Origin: Tomocerus qinae
Lineage: Eukaryota; Arthropoda; Collembola; Entomobryomorpha; Tomoceridae
DNA length: 64,000 bases
Assembly (NCBI GenBank): GCA_020055645.1
Contig: CM034546.1
Location: 19,902,001 to 19,966,000 of the forward strand
Reading direction: 5' to 3'
This document shows, piece by piece, positions 42,197 to 55,890 of the stretch; positions within the stretch are counted from its first letter, which is position 1; each line of letters opens with the position of its first letter. The notes below the pieces were generated by a model, which ran no database searches, was not told the DNA's origin, and saw only the letters and a program-made list of their open reading frames with translations. A program made the translations under genes and the position numbers.

Positions 42197-44139
42197 GGTA
42201 ATTTAATCGTTTGCTATAGACGTTTGATGTTCTTACTGGACTACTGTTTCCATACCTGCACCAAAAATAATACTCAAATTCAATATTAAACTGATTGGAA
42301 AATTTAAAATGACAATAGTTGACCAGAATAATTTATTTTAGTTAGTACACGTTTACCGATCTATCTTTATTATTATTTGTTTAAATCCCTTTTGATTATG
42401 TCATATTCCTGAGCAATGTAATATTCATCAGACTTAGAATTTTAATTAAAGCAAAACGTAGAATCGACCTAAGGATTTACGCCCTGAAGGTCACACACTA
42501 TATTTATGTAAATAGCTCCGTTGTATACTGTCCACCAACTTTGAAGGAAATATGGTAGATTCCCCCAAAATTCAAACAAAACGTAATGATGAACAGATGA
42601 AAGTTTCGCCGACCAATCTACCTCAAAGCAAACTAGTCATATTGAAATACCAAATACTCTAGTCTAATGTTTGTCCTCTAATAACCATAAGATTTTGTGT
42701 AAATTTGAGGAAATTGTCAAACTGCTTACCCAAGGCTTAACGTACGTTTTGGGTTAATTATAGGCAAGTTGATTTACTAAATATAATGGTATCTACTACA
42801 ACCACAGATGAAAAAGTAAATAAAATTCACTGATAGTATCTATATAAAGAACACCTCTGTTGAAGACGTAAATCAGAGTGATATACCTAGCTTATTTTCA
42901 GTACGGGACAAGGGAATGGGAATTCCTGAATACAATAAAATTATTTACTGTGCATAAGTAAGCGTGGAGGGACGAAATATTTATTTCTATTTTCATATAG
43001 CTTAAATTTGACGGTATTTCTATATAAAATATGTAGATTTCCCTTAGGTACTCTATTTAAATCACCTTAAGCAAAGAAATTATTCATCATGTATTATCCA
43101 TTGGCTTTCAATGCTTTACGCAACTGTTTTCTTACATAAAAGAAACGTTGTGTAATGATGTTGGGTATCGATGTATGTTGACCAAATAACAAAAAAGTAC
43201 TGCATTGCGGCAAAATAAGCTCCACCTGTCCCATGTTCAATACACATAAGGCTATATAATAACTTATTCCATACACTAATACACTAAATGCCTTGATGGG
43301 TAAATTTTACCCGACTATGTCAATCTGTATAGCGGCTTATCCTCCTAAATCTTTGATTTCATCATTGTAATATAGAGGCTAAAAGAAATCAGGAATATTA
43401 ACCACTAAATATTATATTATACCTAAAATCTGAAGCAATAAATACTACATACCCGAGTGATTAGTCAACATGTAATATCAATACTTCCTTATCAAGGCAT
43501 AGGAGCTTAAGGATCAACCCACATATACTTATACAATTGGCAATTCCTGAAATGTCAATGTTTATGTTGGGAAATGGTAGACACCCTTTTCTAATCTTAA
43601 AGTGGATTTTACAATATATTAAATATCTCTTTCTCGTCATTCCTTTTAAGCAATAACAAAGTGACGACTCAAATCTCGCGTCACTCACCTTCTTTTACAT
43701 CCGTTTTATATGTAGTAACTTTTTTTCCTTCAAGAGATTTGACTTTCAGATGTATTTGTTAATTCCTTTGATGTTCAGTATTGACAAACATGTTTTTAAT
43801 TTAATTATTCGCCAAATCTTCTTCATGTTGCTTTAAATAATGGAAATAGTGATTACAGCAATAATATTAATCAAATTTGGGCCACGTATCTTCTTATCAA
43901 TGTTTTGTATTATTTAGAGTAATATACAGCAATCGGTGGCATCTTTTCTATACTTATAAATATTATACGTATTATGATACCTAAATATAGTTAAACTCAA
44001 CCTTTTATATTCACTTTTTCCGTATATTATATGGCCATATCATTTTCAACTTATACCTGCTTTTGCTTTTATGAGGTAAATTACTTTATAAATTAATTTT
44101 CAATGACTAACAGTTAATTTACCGGTTAAAGTAAGACAG
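42197..44139. repeat. Upstream flank of the split receptor, duplicated at 47.3-49.6 kb
   Basis: Motifs such as ttgtgtaatgatgttggg near 43150 and 48490, and the block with tttaattattcgccaaatcttcttc near 43800 and 49375, show that the upstream flanks of the two receptor copies were duplicated together. No gene is seen. Confidence 0.55.
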
Positions 44140-44315
44140 TGGTTGCAGAGGTGGAGGTTGAGGAGTGAGGTGGAGGCGGAGGAGTGAGGTGGAGGCGGAG
44201 GAGTGAGGTGGAGGTGGTGGAATGAGGTGGAGGTGGAGGAATGAGGAGGAGGAGGTGGAGGAGTGAGGTGGTGGTGGAGGAAGAGTGAGGTGGCGGAGGA
44301 GGTGGAGGTTAAAAT
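44140..44315. repeat. GGAGGTGGA purine minisatellite
   Basis: Tandem ggtggaggcggaggagtga-type units, nearly pure purine plus T on the plus strand and strongly G-rich. It may form triplex or quadruplex DNA. Confidence 0.85.
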
Positions 44316-45362
44316 GGTGGATTTTTTATCTTAACCCACTCATCCACTTATCCTCTCTCCTCTTTCTGTTGATTATAATACCCAATATGAATCAATTTTG
44401 ATTTTCTTTTGATTTTAATACTTAACATTAATGTATTTTGATTTTGTGTTGATTTTGATAGTTAACATTCTCTTATTTTGATTTGCAGTTGGTTTTATTT
44501 AGAACCTGAATTATATTACTCTAATTTGAACTGTTTTCACCTTAATAATCAAAATCAGTTTATTTCTACTATTGATATACCAAAAATGTACACACGGTGC
44601 CTTTTACTCAGGCGAGCTTCTGTTACGGCTTGCTGAAGGCTTTTGGTCTAAATATAGAGATAATTTTAGCATAACCATTAATTAGGTAAATATCTACATT
44701 TTAAGGAAAATAATTAATGCAGGCCAGTATTAATAGTAGTAGATATAATTATTAGACATAGTTATAAATAGAAAATAGCAATATTACATGTAAGCATTAG
44801 GATATGGACAATATGATATTTTGGTGGAGTGATCCGTGATAATCAAATGTTTATTGTGTAAGTCCAACCGCCCGGTTTGACTTTCACACTTTTTTCCTTT
44901 TCATATATCCTACCCGAATCCTACGTATCATATAAAATATTATAGGAGGTAAGGTTTTCAGCCATAAATTTAGTTCTTGTTCTAGTATTTAGAACGGGGT
45001 TAAAGAGTTCTCATTTTCAGTATTGCAGAGTTATACATACAAGTGAAAAAGTTGAGACTAAAGTCTGAATTTTCTTAAATTTTCTGAGATACATAATTTG
45101 GGTTAAAGTTACTCTTCTCTTTTATTAAAGACTTTTATCGACTTGTGACTTTTATTAAATTTTTAATGTCAATTTTCAAGTCTTTTTGATTCTTTTCCAA
45201 CTAAAACAACTGGCTTCGACCAAATTCCTACTGTAATAAGAGGATCACTTCATGAATATCTTTTATATTCCTAATGATTCTGAGAAGTTAATATCCTTGT
45301 TTATTATGTCTTTGCCCATGTATCTGATATGTATTAGTCTTGCATTTTAAATATGCAAGTCT
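44316..45362. repeat. Dispersed repeat and 3' flank of the intact receptor
   Basis: 44340-44650 is related to 33600-33840 (gttgattttgatagt units ending near ggcgagcttctgttacggc). 44900-45240 is the receptor 3' flank and matches the right edge of the window at 63680-64000. Confidence 0.6.
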
Positions 45363-47288
45363 TCAGATGAAATCCAACACTTCGCCCATATGACCAGTTG
45401 ACATTAGTAGTTTCGTTGTTCCCCTGCTTAGACTCAGTATAAATCGTGGTACACTTTGAACCGTAACGGGTTCGTCCAATCCTATTCTAATATGTATTTG
45501 TTTTGAGTAATACCGTAAACACTTTTTAACGTACATAACGTCGTGCATCTTTTTTGAAGTGTAAAGTTTTGAGTAACTTCTTATTGTATCGTTATATATA
45601 TCTGTTGCCTTATGTAAAATTACTAAAAATAAGCACCACAAAATGGAAATAGTAAAAACACCAAAGCAAATTAGAAGTAGAAGATACGCGGGACATATCT
45701 TATTATATTTTATAGCAAACACAATTAGCATTATTAGTGATCTAGTGAATAATGACTGAATTGGTCCTAGCACTAGGCCGATTTCATATTGGATATATTG
45801 CATATAATACTTTAAAATGTTTGCATATTTTACAAAGATAGTGGGATTTTGTCGAACCATATTCTTCGATCTGTACTGTTTTAGTCCCAATCTAGAATTC
45901 GTCATTACAAAACCAAATTCATCAATTAGTGATAATTTTAATATTGTTGACATAAAATAAATATTTATTTTAGATACACAATACAAACGTCTCTCTATAC
46001 ATCCGGTGCCTATTTCGAAACCTGCATTGAAATGATAGGTCCTGAAAAATAGTGGGAAAATGGAAAATTTGTGAAAAATGAAAATGTGAGGTAAATATAA
46101 GCACGTATACAGAACTAAATTGTGGGGATCACATATTCGAAACAACATATTTTCAAATTTTTGGCATTTTTGACGAACTTGAGTCAAAAATGGCATAGAA
46201 AGTCTAATAATCCGCGAAATCGTTTTGCTATTTAAAAAAAGTATTTTTCTGGGGTGAAGGAAGGGCTTCAACCCGTAAAGCCTCCCTTTCGTCTACACAC
46301 TACACACTTACTTATAATACATTACTGACGTACTTACTGAGTCTCCATCTAAATGACTAAATTATGACTGTCTGATTAGGCGATATATTCAAGCAAACAC
46401 TATACGCAGTAAAGTAATAACATTATGAATAAAATTCTAAAATAAATTTCAGCAAAAATAAATTAAATTACTTTAACTCCGGTTGCAAAATGCAAATGAT
46501 TTCATGTACAACCAGCATCATTTCCAAGAAAGTTAAAATTGCCCATGCGGCTGTAACAGCGATCCAAAAAATTATCATTGCAAATACTATGACAAATAGG
46601 AAATGCTGATATTTTGTTGGAAGGTCCACGAAGAGAAATACTGGCTCCCGGTGGAAGAATAAATAAAACGTAGTAAAAGTGAAGCTGTACATGTATGGAA
46701 AAAAGTTAATTGCCGTCATTATTATTACAAGAGTTTTGTTCCGAATTTCCTTTTTTTCGTGTATATATTTCTCTAAAACAATTGAGATAACAATTTAGTT
46801 TTCTTTAATTTTGTGAAAAAATATAACATATGAATGAATTAAAAGTAATTAGTGTTACCTTCAAAGTCATAAAAAATATTCAAGGCGTCTGTGATCGCAA
46901 TAAACAAAGTCTCTATTAGTATTAAACGTGTGATATCTACTAGAACTATTGCCCAAGACATTACGGTACAAAGCACAGAAACAATGTACGAGAGGGACAA
47001 ATCGCCGACTGTTGAAAATCTTATCATCTGAATTGTGAAGTAAATGGATAATAAGAAATATATCGCAAGGTTCAAATGAGAAATGCAAGTCGTAATTTTG
47101 CTGTTCCTTTTCTTTACTGCGTAATCATTTTTACACCAATAAAACGGAGATATTCTTAACATGCGTCCTAAGTTAAGAATGCGTTCTAATTGGTCGAATA
47201 TTTCCGCTGAAATTGAATATATAACTTTCTTTCGTTGCTCTTTAGGAAAGTTTACCACATGAGCATTTAATTCTTGATGGTCCTCCAT
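45363..47288 (-). CDS. Intact multipass chemoreceptor-like protein (gustatory-receptor type), 419 aa
   Basis: Three exons: 47288-46859, 46772-46472 and 45891-45363. They total 1260 bases with GT-AG borders and phases 1 and 2. Exon borders and phases match both pseudogene copies. The N-terminus has the motif NLGRMLRISPFYW, then at least six hydrophobic segments (for example AIYFLLSIYFTIQMI, FLFVIVFAMIIFWIAV, SLIMLIVFAIKY, LLICFGVFTISILW). The C-terminal cytosolic-like block ends RFILSLSRGTTKLLMST. Size and topology fit arthropod gustatory/odorant receptors, but the usual final membrane helix with TYhhhhhQF is not evident, so the family may be distinct. An earlier in-frame start at 47342 is possible. 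It is probably a contact or taste receptor. Confidence 0.7.
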
Positions 47289-47342
47289 GGTGATTCTTAA
47301 GTGGTTCGTTTCATTCATAAGTTTGATGTTCTTACTGGACAA

Positions 47343-50300
47343 TTGCTTCCATATTATCCATATCTGTATTGAAAATATTACTCAAATTCATAATTCGTAG
47401 CTTAAAAATTAAAAATGAAAATAGCTGAAAAAAATAATTGATTTTGACTTTTAAAATGAAATTCAGATGGACATTGCTCCTGAATATCCTCAACGTATAT
47501 CGTAAACTTTTATGAGTATGTTATGAGTGTAAACCTAAGTAAGAAAGTAATCAGGTATCTAAAAATTTCTAATATCCTAATTTTCACCCAAATACCGATT
47601 TTCTGGTTTTGGCTCATCCCAAAGCCCCACCCCAAACCTCTAAACTACGGCTATTTAGATGATGCGAGGAAATGGCTGGGATAAGAAATGTTCGATTTAC
47701 AGGGCAATCTGGTTACGAGTTGCCCTTGGTTCAGTATATTTACTTCTTTCTGGAGCAGATTCGAGTGCAATGGAAACGTACTTCCTACACTCAGCATACG
47801 TTTAACTGACTGGCTGTTGGATTCAAAAAAGTAAGGAAATTGGGTTGCTGACTTAATTCCCATGCATTTATTTGTATTACTCTGTGTAAAAATACTGTCC
47901 ATCAATGTTGAAGCAGTATGAATGAAATACAAACACACCTTAATGATGAGCAGATTAAAGTGTTACCTATTGAACCAAATCAACTCGAAACAAAGTGGTC
48001 TCCATGAAATATGAATAGCCCTAGTCTCATACTTTTTAGATTAACTCTGTTTTAGATATGACTATTTGAAAGAACTGTCAAAAACTACTTACTGAATGTT
48101 TTTCGTACGTTATGTTTAATTATTATTATATTGATTTACTAATTATAATGTCTTCTAATACAATATTAAAAATTAAATAAACTTTATTTCTAACATCAAA
48201 AATGGATGCAAGACTGGTGACGACTAAAACCAGACTGATATACCTAGTCTTTCAGACGAAAAAGAATTACTGGAGACAATGTTATTTTCTGTGCATAAGT
48301 ATGCGTGGATGAACAAAATATGTCTTCCTATGTTTATACAGCTCAACTTTCTCGACGGTATTGTTAAATGTACTTTACACGTAGGCATATTATATTTAAA
48401 GCTCCATTTGAAAGGAAATTATTTAATCATGATATAGCCATAGACTTTCAATGCTTTACCCAACTGTTTTATTATATAAAACAAACTTTGTGTAATGATG
48501 TTGGGTTACCATTGGGTTAAATAGCAAAAAACACGGAAAAATAAGCTCCACCTGAACAATGTTCAATACCAAAGACAATAATGCTTACAATAATTTACTG
48601 TCCGTAAGTTGGACGAAATATGTCTTCCTATTTTTATAAAGCTCAACTTTGTCGACGGTAATGTGAATTGTACACTTAGGTATATTCATAGCACCTTATG
48701 AATCATGTATTAGCCATTGGCTTTCAATGCTTTCTACAGTTGTCAACTTTCAACTAACAAAAATCACTGCATTGTGGCAGAGCTCCACCACCGGAACAAT
48801 GTTCAATACCAAAGGAAGAATACCTTTTCAATAATTCAATAGCTTAATGAGTACTTTCATAAGAACATTTCCTTTCTTCAGCTCACTGACTCATTCCGTC
48901 CTTCTTTCATTCTATTATAGCTATTTAAAATTAACCACTGATATTATAACTTAAATCTTAAGCGAAATATAATATACTGCTCGGGTGATGCGTCAACAAG
49001 TAACAAATATTTCCTTATTTAGGCAAAGGAGCTTACGTAGCATTATTATGCATCCACAGGTACCCATATAGGTATATGCTTATACATTGGCAATTCTAAA
49101 ATGCCAAAGTTGATTTTAGGTATTGGTAGACGCCCTTTTGTAATTCAATGTTAAAGGGGGTTTGGCAATATTATATATAACTTTCTTGTCATTGCTTTTA
49201 AGCAATATCCAAAAGTCTTGAGTTATGTTGCTGCAGGTATGCCAATCTATAAATTTCCTCTACATCCGTTTTAGATGCAGTAGCTGTATTTCTTTTCAGG
49301 CATTTCACACAACATCTAGCATTCAAAAGAATTTGTTAGTTCCTTGGGTGTTCAGTATTGACGTCTGTAATTTAATTATTTGTCATAAATCTTCTTTTTG
49401 TTGCTTTAAATAATGAAAATAGTAGGCACAGCCATAATATAATATTACTCAAATTTGAGCCACGTAAGTTTAAATCTATTTTTTCTATAGGAGGCTACTA
49501 CATCGCAATTGGCGTCCTCTTTCTGATACTTTAAATGTTATACGTATAACGCCTACTTAAAGTTGAACTCAACCTTTGATACTTCGTCCATTCAATATTA
49601 TGAACATAGCATTTTAGCTTAAACAACTAAAGTAACCAATGATTACTGGTGTGTGGAGACATTTTTCAAAGCTTTGTATATCTTCAGCCATTCGCATACA
49701 TACATTCACCCTCACTACACAAGAGATTACCTAATAGGCTTGGTCATCCATTTCTTAAATCAACTTTCAATATCTTAGGCAGTTATTAGGTAAATTACTT
49801 GGAAAACTCTTTCGTGTCTACGTTGTTTATCTTTGGACACTTTTCTTGCTTTTGCCATTCTTTACTGGGTTGTCCTCTTTCATACTGTCTATGCTTTTTA
49901 GTTATACAAGTTGGATGCCCATATTTTATTCACACCCTCTGGTTAATGTATGAATACAATTTCTGGGAAAAACCGTCTCATAACACTCTTTTCGCCATTG
50001 AAAAAACATGACACATATTCAGTGGCAGTTAGCACTAGTAGCATAGCTAAGTTGTGTAAATGCACGGCCTTTTGTCTGTATATTCGTGGTTTACCTTTAA
50101 TATTGCTAGTATTACTTTCCGTTTTTCTATGTCAAGTTCAAATACGCTGCAATTTAATAGACTCCAACCTATATTCCTTTGTCGCTGGTATTCTACTTTT
50201 TGGTTTGTTTCGTATTAGGTTGTATTAACCTCATACCTTGCTATATAGTCATTGTGTAATCTATCCTTCTGTACCATAAGCAAAATAAATACCGTGAAAA

Positions 50301-51087
50301 TTATTTTTGTCCCACCATCTGTAACCAACTGACTTGATGGTCAATGTTTTAGTAGAGTATGTACTAATTAAAATTAAGTATCACTAAATTATATTTCAAG
50401 TAATAGTTTAGGTTACGGGAGTAAAAAACTCTATCGTAGTACTTAACAAACATAAAACACTGATGAATGCTCGTAAAATAGATTAACATTCATCTTTCAA
50501 AGTGCTGCTATTATATTATATGCGATAAAAATGGTAGCCATAAAATTCATGACAACTGGTTAAAATTGAAACAAAACGTCAATCTCTATTAATATGTTGG
50601 TAATTACTTATTCCCTGAAAAATTCCTTGCCCCATTTTTTGTAGAAGCTTAAAGGTCATCACATTTCAGTCAAGGAATCTTGAGGAGTGAAATCAAAGAG
50701 GGTTACAGTTACAGTTTCATTTATTTATTTGAAAAGCTAAAGACTACTTAATTACAGTAGGGTAAATACTTTAATTAGTTTGAAGATGTTGATTTTTAAA
50801 TTCCCTTTTGATTTCCCCATTTCCTTAACCACTCGTGCTTGCCTTTTGTTTCCCACTCTTCTCACTGAAAAGTTTGCAATTTCCCACAGCATTCAGTTTT
50901 CATCAAAACTTTTTTGCACGAACTCTTTCGGGCTATATGGTTCACCATAAGGAAATGTTTAGAAATGGTCTCTGTGGACAACTTGACAACAAAGTTGAGT
51001 AATCATTACGTGTGGGACGGAATGACGCCAATTATTCGGTCTACCTTCCATTTAGAAAATTACATCGAACCTGAACACTAAAGAAAA
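47343..51087. repeat. Upstream flank of the receptor, with internal duplication; no gene
   Basis: 48270-48520 and 48600-48740 are partial tandem copies of each other (both with gacgaaatatgtcttccta-like text and caatgctttac). The whole resembles 42.9-44 kb. 50280-50350 resembles 36130-36190. The plus-strand ORFs at 49.2-50.2 kb lack domains. The last kilobase is the upstream region of the IR gene. Confidence 0.55.
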
Positions 51088-52994
51088 ATGAATTCCAAAA
51101 TGTTTTGCAATTTGTTTTCGATTTTGTCAGTTTGGATTTATGTTGGGACGGTGAGCGGAATACGAAATTTGTCATTTTACAAAAATTGTGATTTCAACCT
51201 AGTCAAATTTTCTGATTCTGTCTCGGTTACAACGATCCTGTTAAGTAGTCAGCATCTACAGCCGTGGACTGTGGCTACAAAGGGTTACAACAAAAGCATC
51301 TTCAATCGACGTCAGGACAATCCACGGGATATTTCCAATAATCTGTGCAGCGTCAACATTCTAATGGCTCAAAACAAATCCATTACACATTTAACTACAT
51401 TTTTTGGAAAAGAGATCAATCGTCGCTCTTCTACATTCATAATTGTCTTTGAAAGAAACACATTTAAAACTCACCGAAAATTATCATCACATTTTAAGGA
51501 GGAGCTGACTGGTCCACTGTTTGTATTAGTGATCGAAAATTCGACCCACATTTCCATGCATACTGGAAGTCTCTACAAACAAAATGATTTCGTCGCAGAT
51601 GTTAAAATCCAGGATGAAGATTGGGAAACAGCTTGGAACAATTTAAATGGAAATATGCAAGGTATCCTAATTGGAGGGCTTGATCCTTTTTGGCCTTCCT
51701 CTGCCGCACCAGCGCCAAAATGTAAACACTCCATCTATTCTGCCATAAAACGAGGTGAGGGGCAAAAACCTTGTCGCTTTACATTCAGAGCTGTCGAAAG
51801 TATGGCCGAAAAATTAAATTTTACAGCAATTTACACCAGAGGTATAGGAGAAACTTTTAGTGGAACAATTGCAATGTTGGGAAGTTATAATGACTTAGAT
51901 ATGTACATCTGGTACCGAACGGTATATATTGAACGCTATGAAGAATGGGCTGCCTCTTACTGCGAAGCTACCCTGATTTCCACGATACCCCACTGTCGGT
52001 GTTGATTCAGAATACATTTGATCTCCCATCCTTTCTCCTCATGTTTTCACTCTTCCCACTCTCCTTTCTAATTTTAGCCCTCCGAGACACGAAATTCTCC
52101 CCAGCCAAGACAATAGAATGGATTTTGATGTCTTTAGTAGGTCTTCTGTTAGATAAGGGAGTTACCTACAACAGAAGAAGAAATCTTTTCTTGATAGTCA
52201 TTGCCACGGGATGTGGAATCACTTCTCTCTATGCAACGTTCATAACAAGTGAAATTATTGCCCCTGCAGAAAGAAAACAATTCTCGGGTTTCGAAGATCT
52301 TGTCAATAACAACTACAAACTACTTTCGTTCAAGGACAATCGGACTGGAGTGTATGTCGACAGAACTAATTTATTTGTTAAATACAAAATGTTGGAAAAG
52401 ATGAACTCGAGTGTTTACATCTATGACTTCCAATTAGAAAACCAAACTTCAGTAAATTACACTGAAGTAGAAATGAAATTACTGACCAACTACTCAATGA
52501 AACTGTTTTACCTCACGAATAAACAATTTGGACAATATCTCGTCCCTAACATTCCAAAATTATCATCATCAAACGGACATTGCATCATGACTAAGAATAC
52601 TGCACAGACAAAACCACTTTCTTATCTATTTTATGACGCCAACCGTTACAATTTCCAGTCTTTTTTCCAAAGAATGCAGGAGAAAGGACTTTTAACTATT
52701 TGGAAAGAACAGGATGACTACATTGAATATGAGTCAACTAAACGAAGGTATTTAAAATCGAAAGCCGAAGAGAATCAGGTAGTGCCCATCAACTTGGGGA
52801 TGAAGATTCGCACGATTTTTATTTTGTGTTCTTATTTATTCCTTGGTTCCCTTCTCACATTTCACTTAGAAGTAGTTTGTCATATTACCTCGGTTTCTAT
52901 ACGAAATGGTTGGAAATGGTTCATTACTTCATTTAAAATAGAAAATCGCACAAACATTTTAGAAATAGGGTACTCAAATTCTACCTTAAAATAA
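51088..52994 (+). pseudogene. Divergent ionotropic receptor, full-length copy with one frameshift
   Basis: The first frame (51088-52005) has a signal peptide (MNSKMFCNLFSILSVWIYV) and the N-terminal and S1-like regions. The second frame (open to 52994) has M1 (SFLLMFSLFPLSFLILAL), a pore-like segment (IEWILMSLVGLLL), M3 (FLIVIATGCGITSLYATF), the S2 lobe (FQSFFQRMQEKGLLTIWKE) and M4 (IRTIFILCSYLFLGSLL). They join near 51968: the second copy reads CEASSDFH, while here one base is missing inside the equivalent codons. This is the only lesion, so either a recent pseudogene or an assembly error. It is the only copy of its clade here retaining the whole channel. Confidence 0.8.
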
Positions 52995-53701
52995 TACAAT
53001 TTTGACACACTTGTAACAATATGGTGAAAAGACTTGGGAAGGTTGTCCTTACTTAATAATCATATTATTTATGCGTAATTTTTCATTCTAATCAGCTTTT
53101 TCTGTGTTTTTATACTCTAGTTTTAATTACCAACATTTAGTTTACAGGCCATAAATTACTGCTATAAATGTTGTTGATCACTATAACATCCTTCAATAAC
53201 TACATAATACATAATATTATATCATAAATTATATTAACCATTGATAAGGGTAACAAAATTTATAATTGTAATGGATTCATATAAATGACCATGCCATATA
53301 TATCAATATCAATAAAACCTTTCTATAACGATTTTTTGGAATTAATATTCAAATACTAATAAACCGTAGCAAACAGGTGTAGATTAAAACATAAAGTAAC
53401 GTACATACAGGTACCAAAAGGAATTTACTTTTAAATAAATACTAATTTGAAAGACAACTATTATGACGAATTAGAAGCCGGTTTATTGATCCCTTCCTTA
53501 GACGCCCTTTACACTAGTGAGAAAAGTTCCATTTATTATGTGTCATGGAATTGTTTTCGTGGTTAGCATTAAAATAATATCCCACATCTTAAAATTTGTA
53601 TTGTCACTGTCACTGTGTGAATTTCCCCAATTTGATTCAAAAGATTAAAAAGCGTAGACATTATTCTTAATAATAAATGTTTGCTAAACAATTGAGTATA
53701 A
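52995..53701. other. Intergenic between convergent genes
   Basis: AT-rich. It must hold the 3' ends of the plus-strand IR and the minus-strand dehalogenase; no further feature was recognised. Confidence 0.4.
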
Positions 53702-54535
53702 CTATGCCCCGAGATATTTTGCGAGTTGATACAAATCCGAAAATTCCAAGTCTGCTGAAATACCAAGATTATCCTTTGGATCATTTTGCCGGTTTAGCCA
53801 CACTGTAGGAAATCCGTAGTATTTGGCACCAATGGAATCCCAGTCATTTCCCGATACGAACAATATCTTATTTTTTGGTACTGCCAATCTTCTCTCGGCC
53901 AAAGCATAGACTGATGGATGTGGTTTGAACACTCTTACATCATCTACACTGATTTCATTGGAAGAATTGATCAGATTATCCAACCCATTAAAATGGAACG
54001 CTTCCCTCAACATTCTGGGAGTTCCGTTCGAAAGAACTGCTATATTGTACTTTTTCTGAATTTGTGTCAAAGCATCTTTCACATCTGGATATACACAAAG
54101 ACGTAAGAATCCGTTGAGCAATTCATCTTTTTCTGATTGTGTCAAACGAATGTCGAATTTTTCGAAAGCATATTTCAGGGCATCTTGAGTTACTACCCAA
54201 AAATTTGCATAGGAGTTTGCCGTTGGACTTCGCATTAGTGATCTAAGCCAAGAGTACTCCAGTTGCTTGGTTCTCCATAAATTAAGGACGGGTACAGGAT
54301 CTGTTGTAGTGATGATACTTGATGTAGTATTTAGTAGAGAATTTACATCCAAAAGAGTTCCGTAAGAATCGAATACAATCACTTCAAATTTTGAACACCT
54401 GTACTTCACACACCAAGAAATATTTATTAACTAAACCAAATCAATTATTTGGAAAATATTTTAAAATGTTTACTTGGGCAGATTTCCGGCCAGCAGAAAC
54501 GGCAACGTAAATAAGATTGAAAGACAACGCACCAT
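53702..54535 (-). CDS. HAD-family, haloacid dehalogenase type II-like hydrolase with signal peptide, 252 aa
   Basis: Exon 2 (54398-53702) encodes a complete HAD hydrolase: motif I FDSYGTLLD (Asp31 nucleophile), motif II VLSNGT, motif III Lys in VFKPHPSVY and motif IV VSGNDWDSIGAKYYG. FDSYGTLLD and the FPTVWLNR ending are typical of L-2-haloacid dehalogenases, which displace halide via an aspartyl ester. Exon 1 (54535-54474) supplies MVRCLSILFTLPFLLAG, a clear signal peptide, joined in phase 2 over a short intron with a gtaaac donor and tacag acceptor. The product may be secreted. This subfamily is mostly bacterial and fungal, so horizontal transfer followed by gain of a eukaryotic leader exon is likely but unproven. 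Without exon 1, a Met at 54409 would give a cytosolic 235-aa form. Confidence 0.85.
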
Positions 54536-55890
54536 ATTTTCATATGGCTTGAAAACAGTAATACAGGAAATGAAGCTTCATTTGTAATTTTTTGAAGCAA
54601 GAAAAATTGGTACTGCTATTTAGAATTAACGTCACGTGGTATCCGAATTATTATCCACAAACTTGTTAAAATTGAATAGTTAACATGAAACAGAATAAAA
54701 GGGCAACGAATATGAAGTGAATTGTTATTGGAAATTCATATCAATGCAATAACTGTGTATGTAGGGATGCATTATTACTGATTGCTGAATTATTATTACA
54801 CCTGCCAACAAATGACATTAATTTGTAAACCTTGTACGCAATAATGTACTTAAAGCAGTAGCCCACCACAAAAGTTGAATGGATAGCACCGCTAGGAACG
54901 GAAACTGTTAATGTACGTACTTACAGCTATCTGTTATACAAGTCCATTTGTAGAGATAAAGATTATACTCTATACACAAGAAATCCATCATCGTTTTGTA
55001 TCCATAGTCATCGTAGAAAAAGTACAATATACCTTATATTATATAAACCATAATTGTATGAAAACTAAATTATTTGGAACACTTACATATAAATACTACA
55101 TACAACTACTTGTAGTAAAGCGACCATCTATATGGTAAGTGTAATAGCCATATAATGATACCAATACCATTATGTTATATTGCAACAGATTGCTAAAAGT
55201 ACCCTAATGTTATGTTATTGAAGGTATGATTAGAACCATTATACACAACCAATAATCCTTATATGTGGTCTAATTACGTAATTGGTTGTGGTATAACATA
55301 AATAATGGAATTGTTCAAACGCTGTATATCAGCAATTTAGGTCATCATCAACGTGGAAGATTATTTCAAGCAATTGAAGCTGACGCTGACAAAGACTTTT
55401 TATATTTTGCTGATCATAAGTGATTTTTGGAAAGATTTGCTTTCATTAGCTTAATATTAGAAGCCATTAGTACTATACCAGGGAATTTACTATTATAAAA
55501 TTTCATTTAATCATGTTTGCAAAATTAATCAAATTGATTTCTTTTTAACAGGTATCCTTGATTGAAGGAAATATGACTTCCTATTATAACTCTACTTATT
55601 TAACAGTGCTGAGATAAACGTCATTAGACAAACTATTGTTAATTGGCGCAATAGAAATAAATTATTTAACCATGTATTTGTTATTCAATTTGAACAGTTT
55701 TTTATTTAAATATGTATCTTGTACTCAAATCTTACTTAATAAACAAAATCTTTAATTAAAGATTGCCGGAAGTCGGCAGCCTGATTTGAAAACAAATTGT
55801 AGTTTAGGTTCAAAAAATCAGATAGTAAATTACCACAATAACTAAATTTACCAAACATTACTAATCGGTCACTGAAAAAATATTCAAGTA
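54536..55890. repeat. Intergenic with an inverted repeat at about 55165-55320
   Basis: accattatgttata near 55170 is mirrored by tataacataaataatgg near 55300, with an inner palindrome (ACAACCAAT/ATTGGTTGT) at 55243-55292. It may be a short MITE. No gene is seen. Confidence 0.5.

Noticed and set aside
45892..46271. N-terminal extension of the receptor exon 3 ORF starting at 46271
   Set aside because: A clear acceptor at 45891 with matching phase and the paralogue structure show this is intron, and it contains a dispersed repeat.
49225..50228. Plus-strand ORFs of 62-92 codons
   Set aside because: No domain, signal or splice continuation, and they overlap each other in AT-rich flank DNA duplicated elsewhere.
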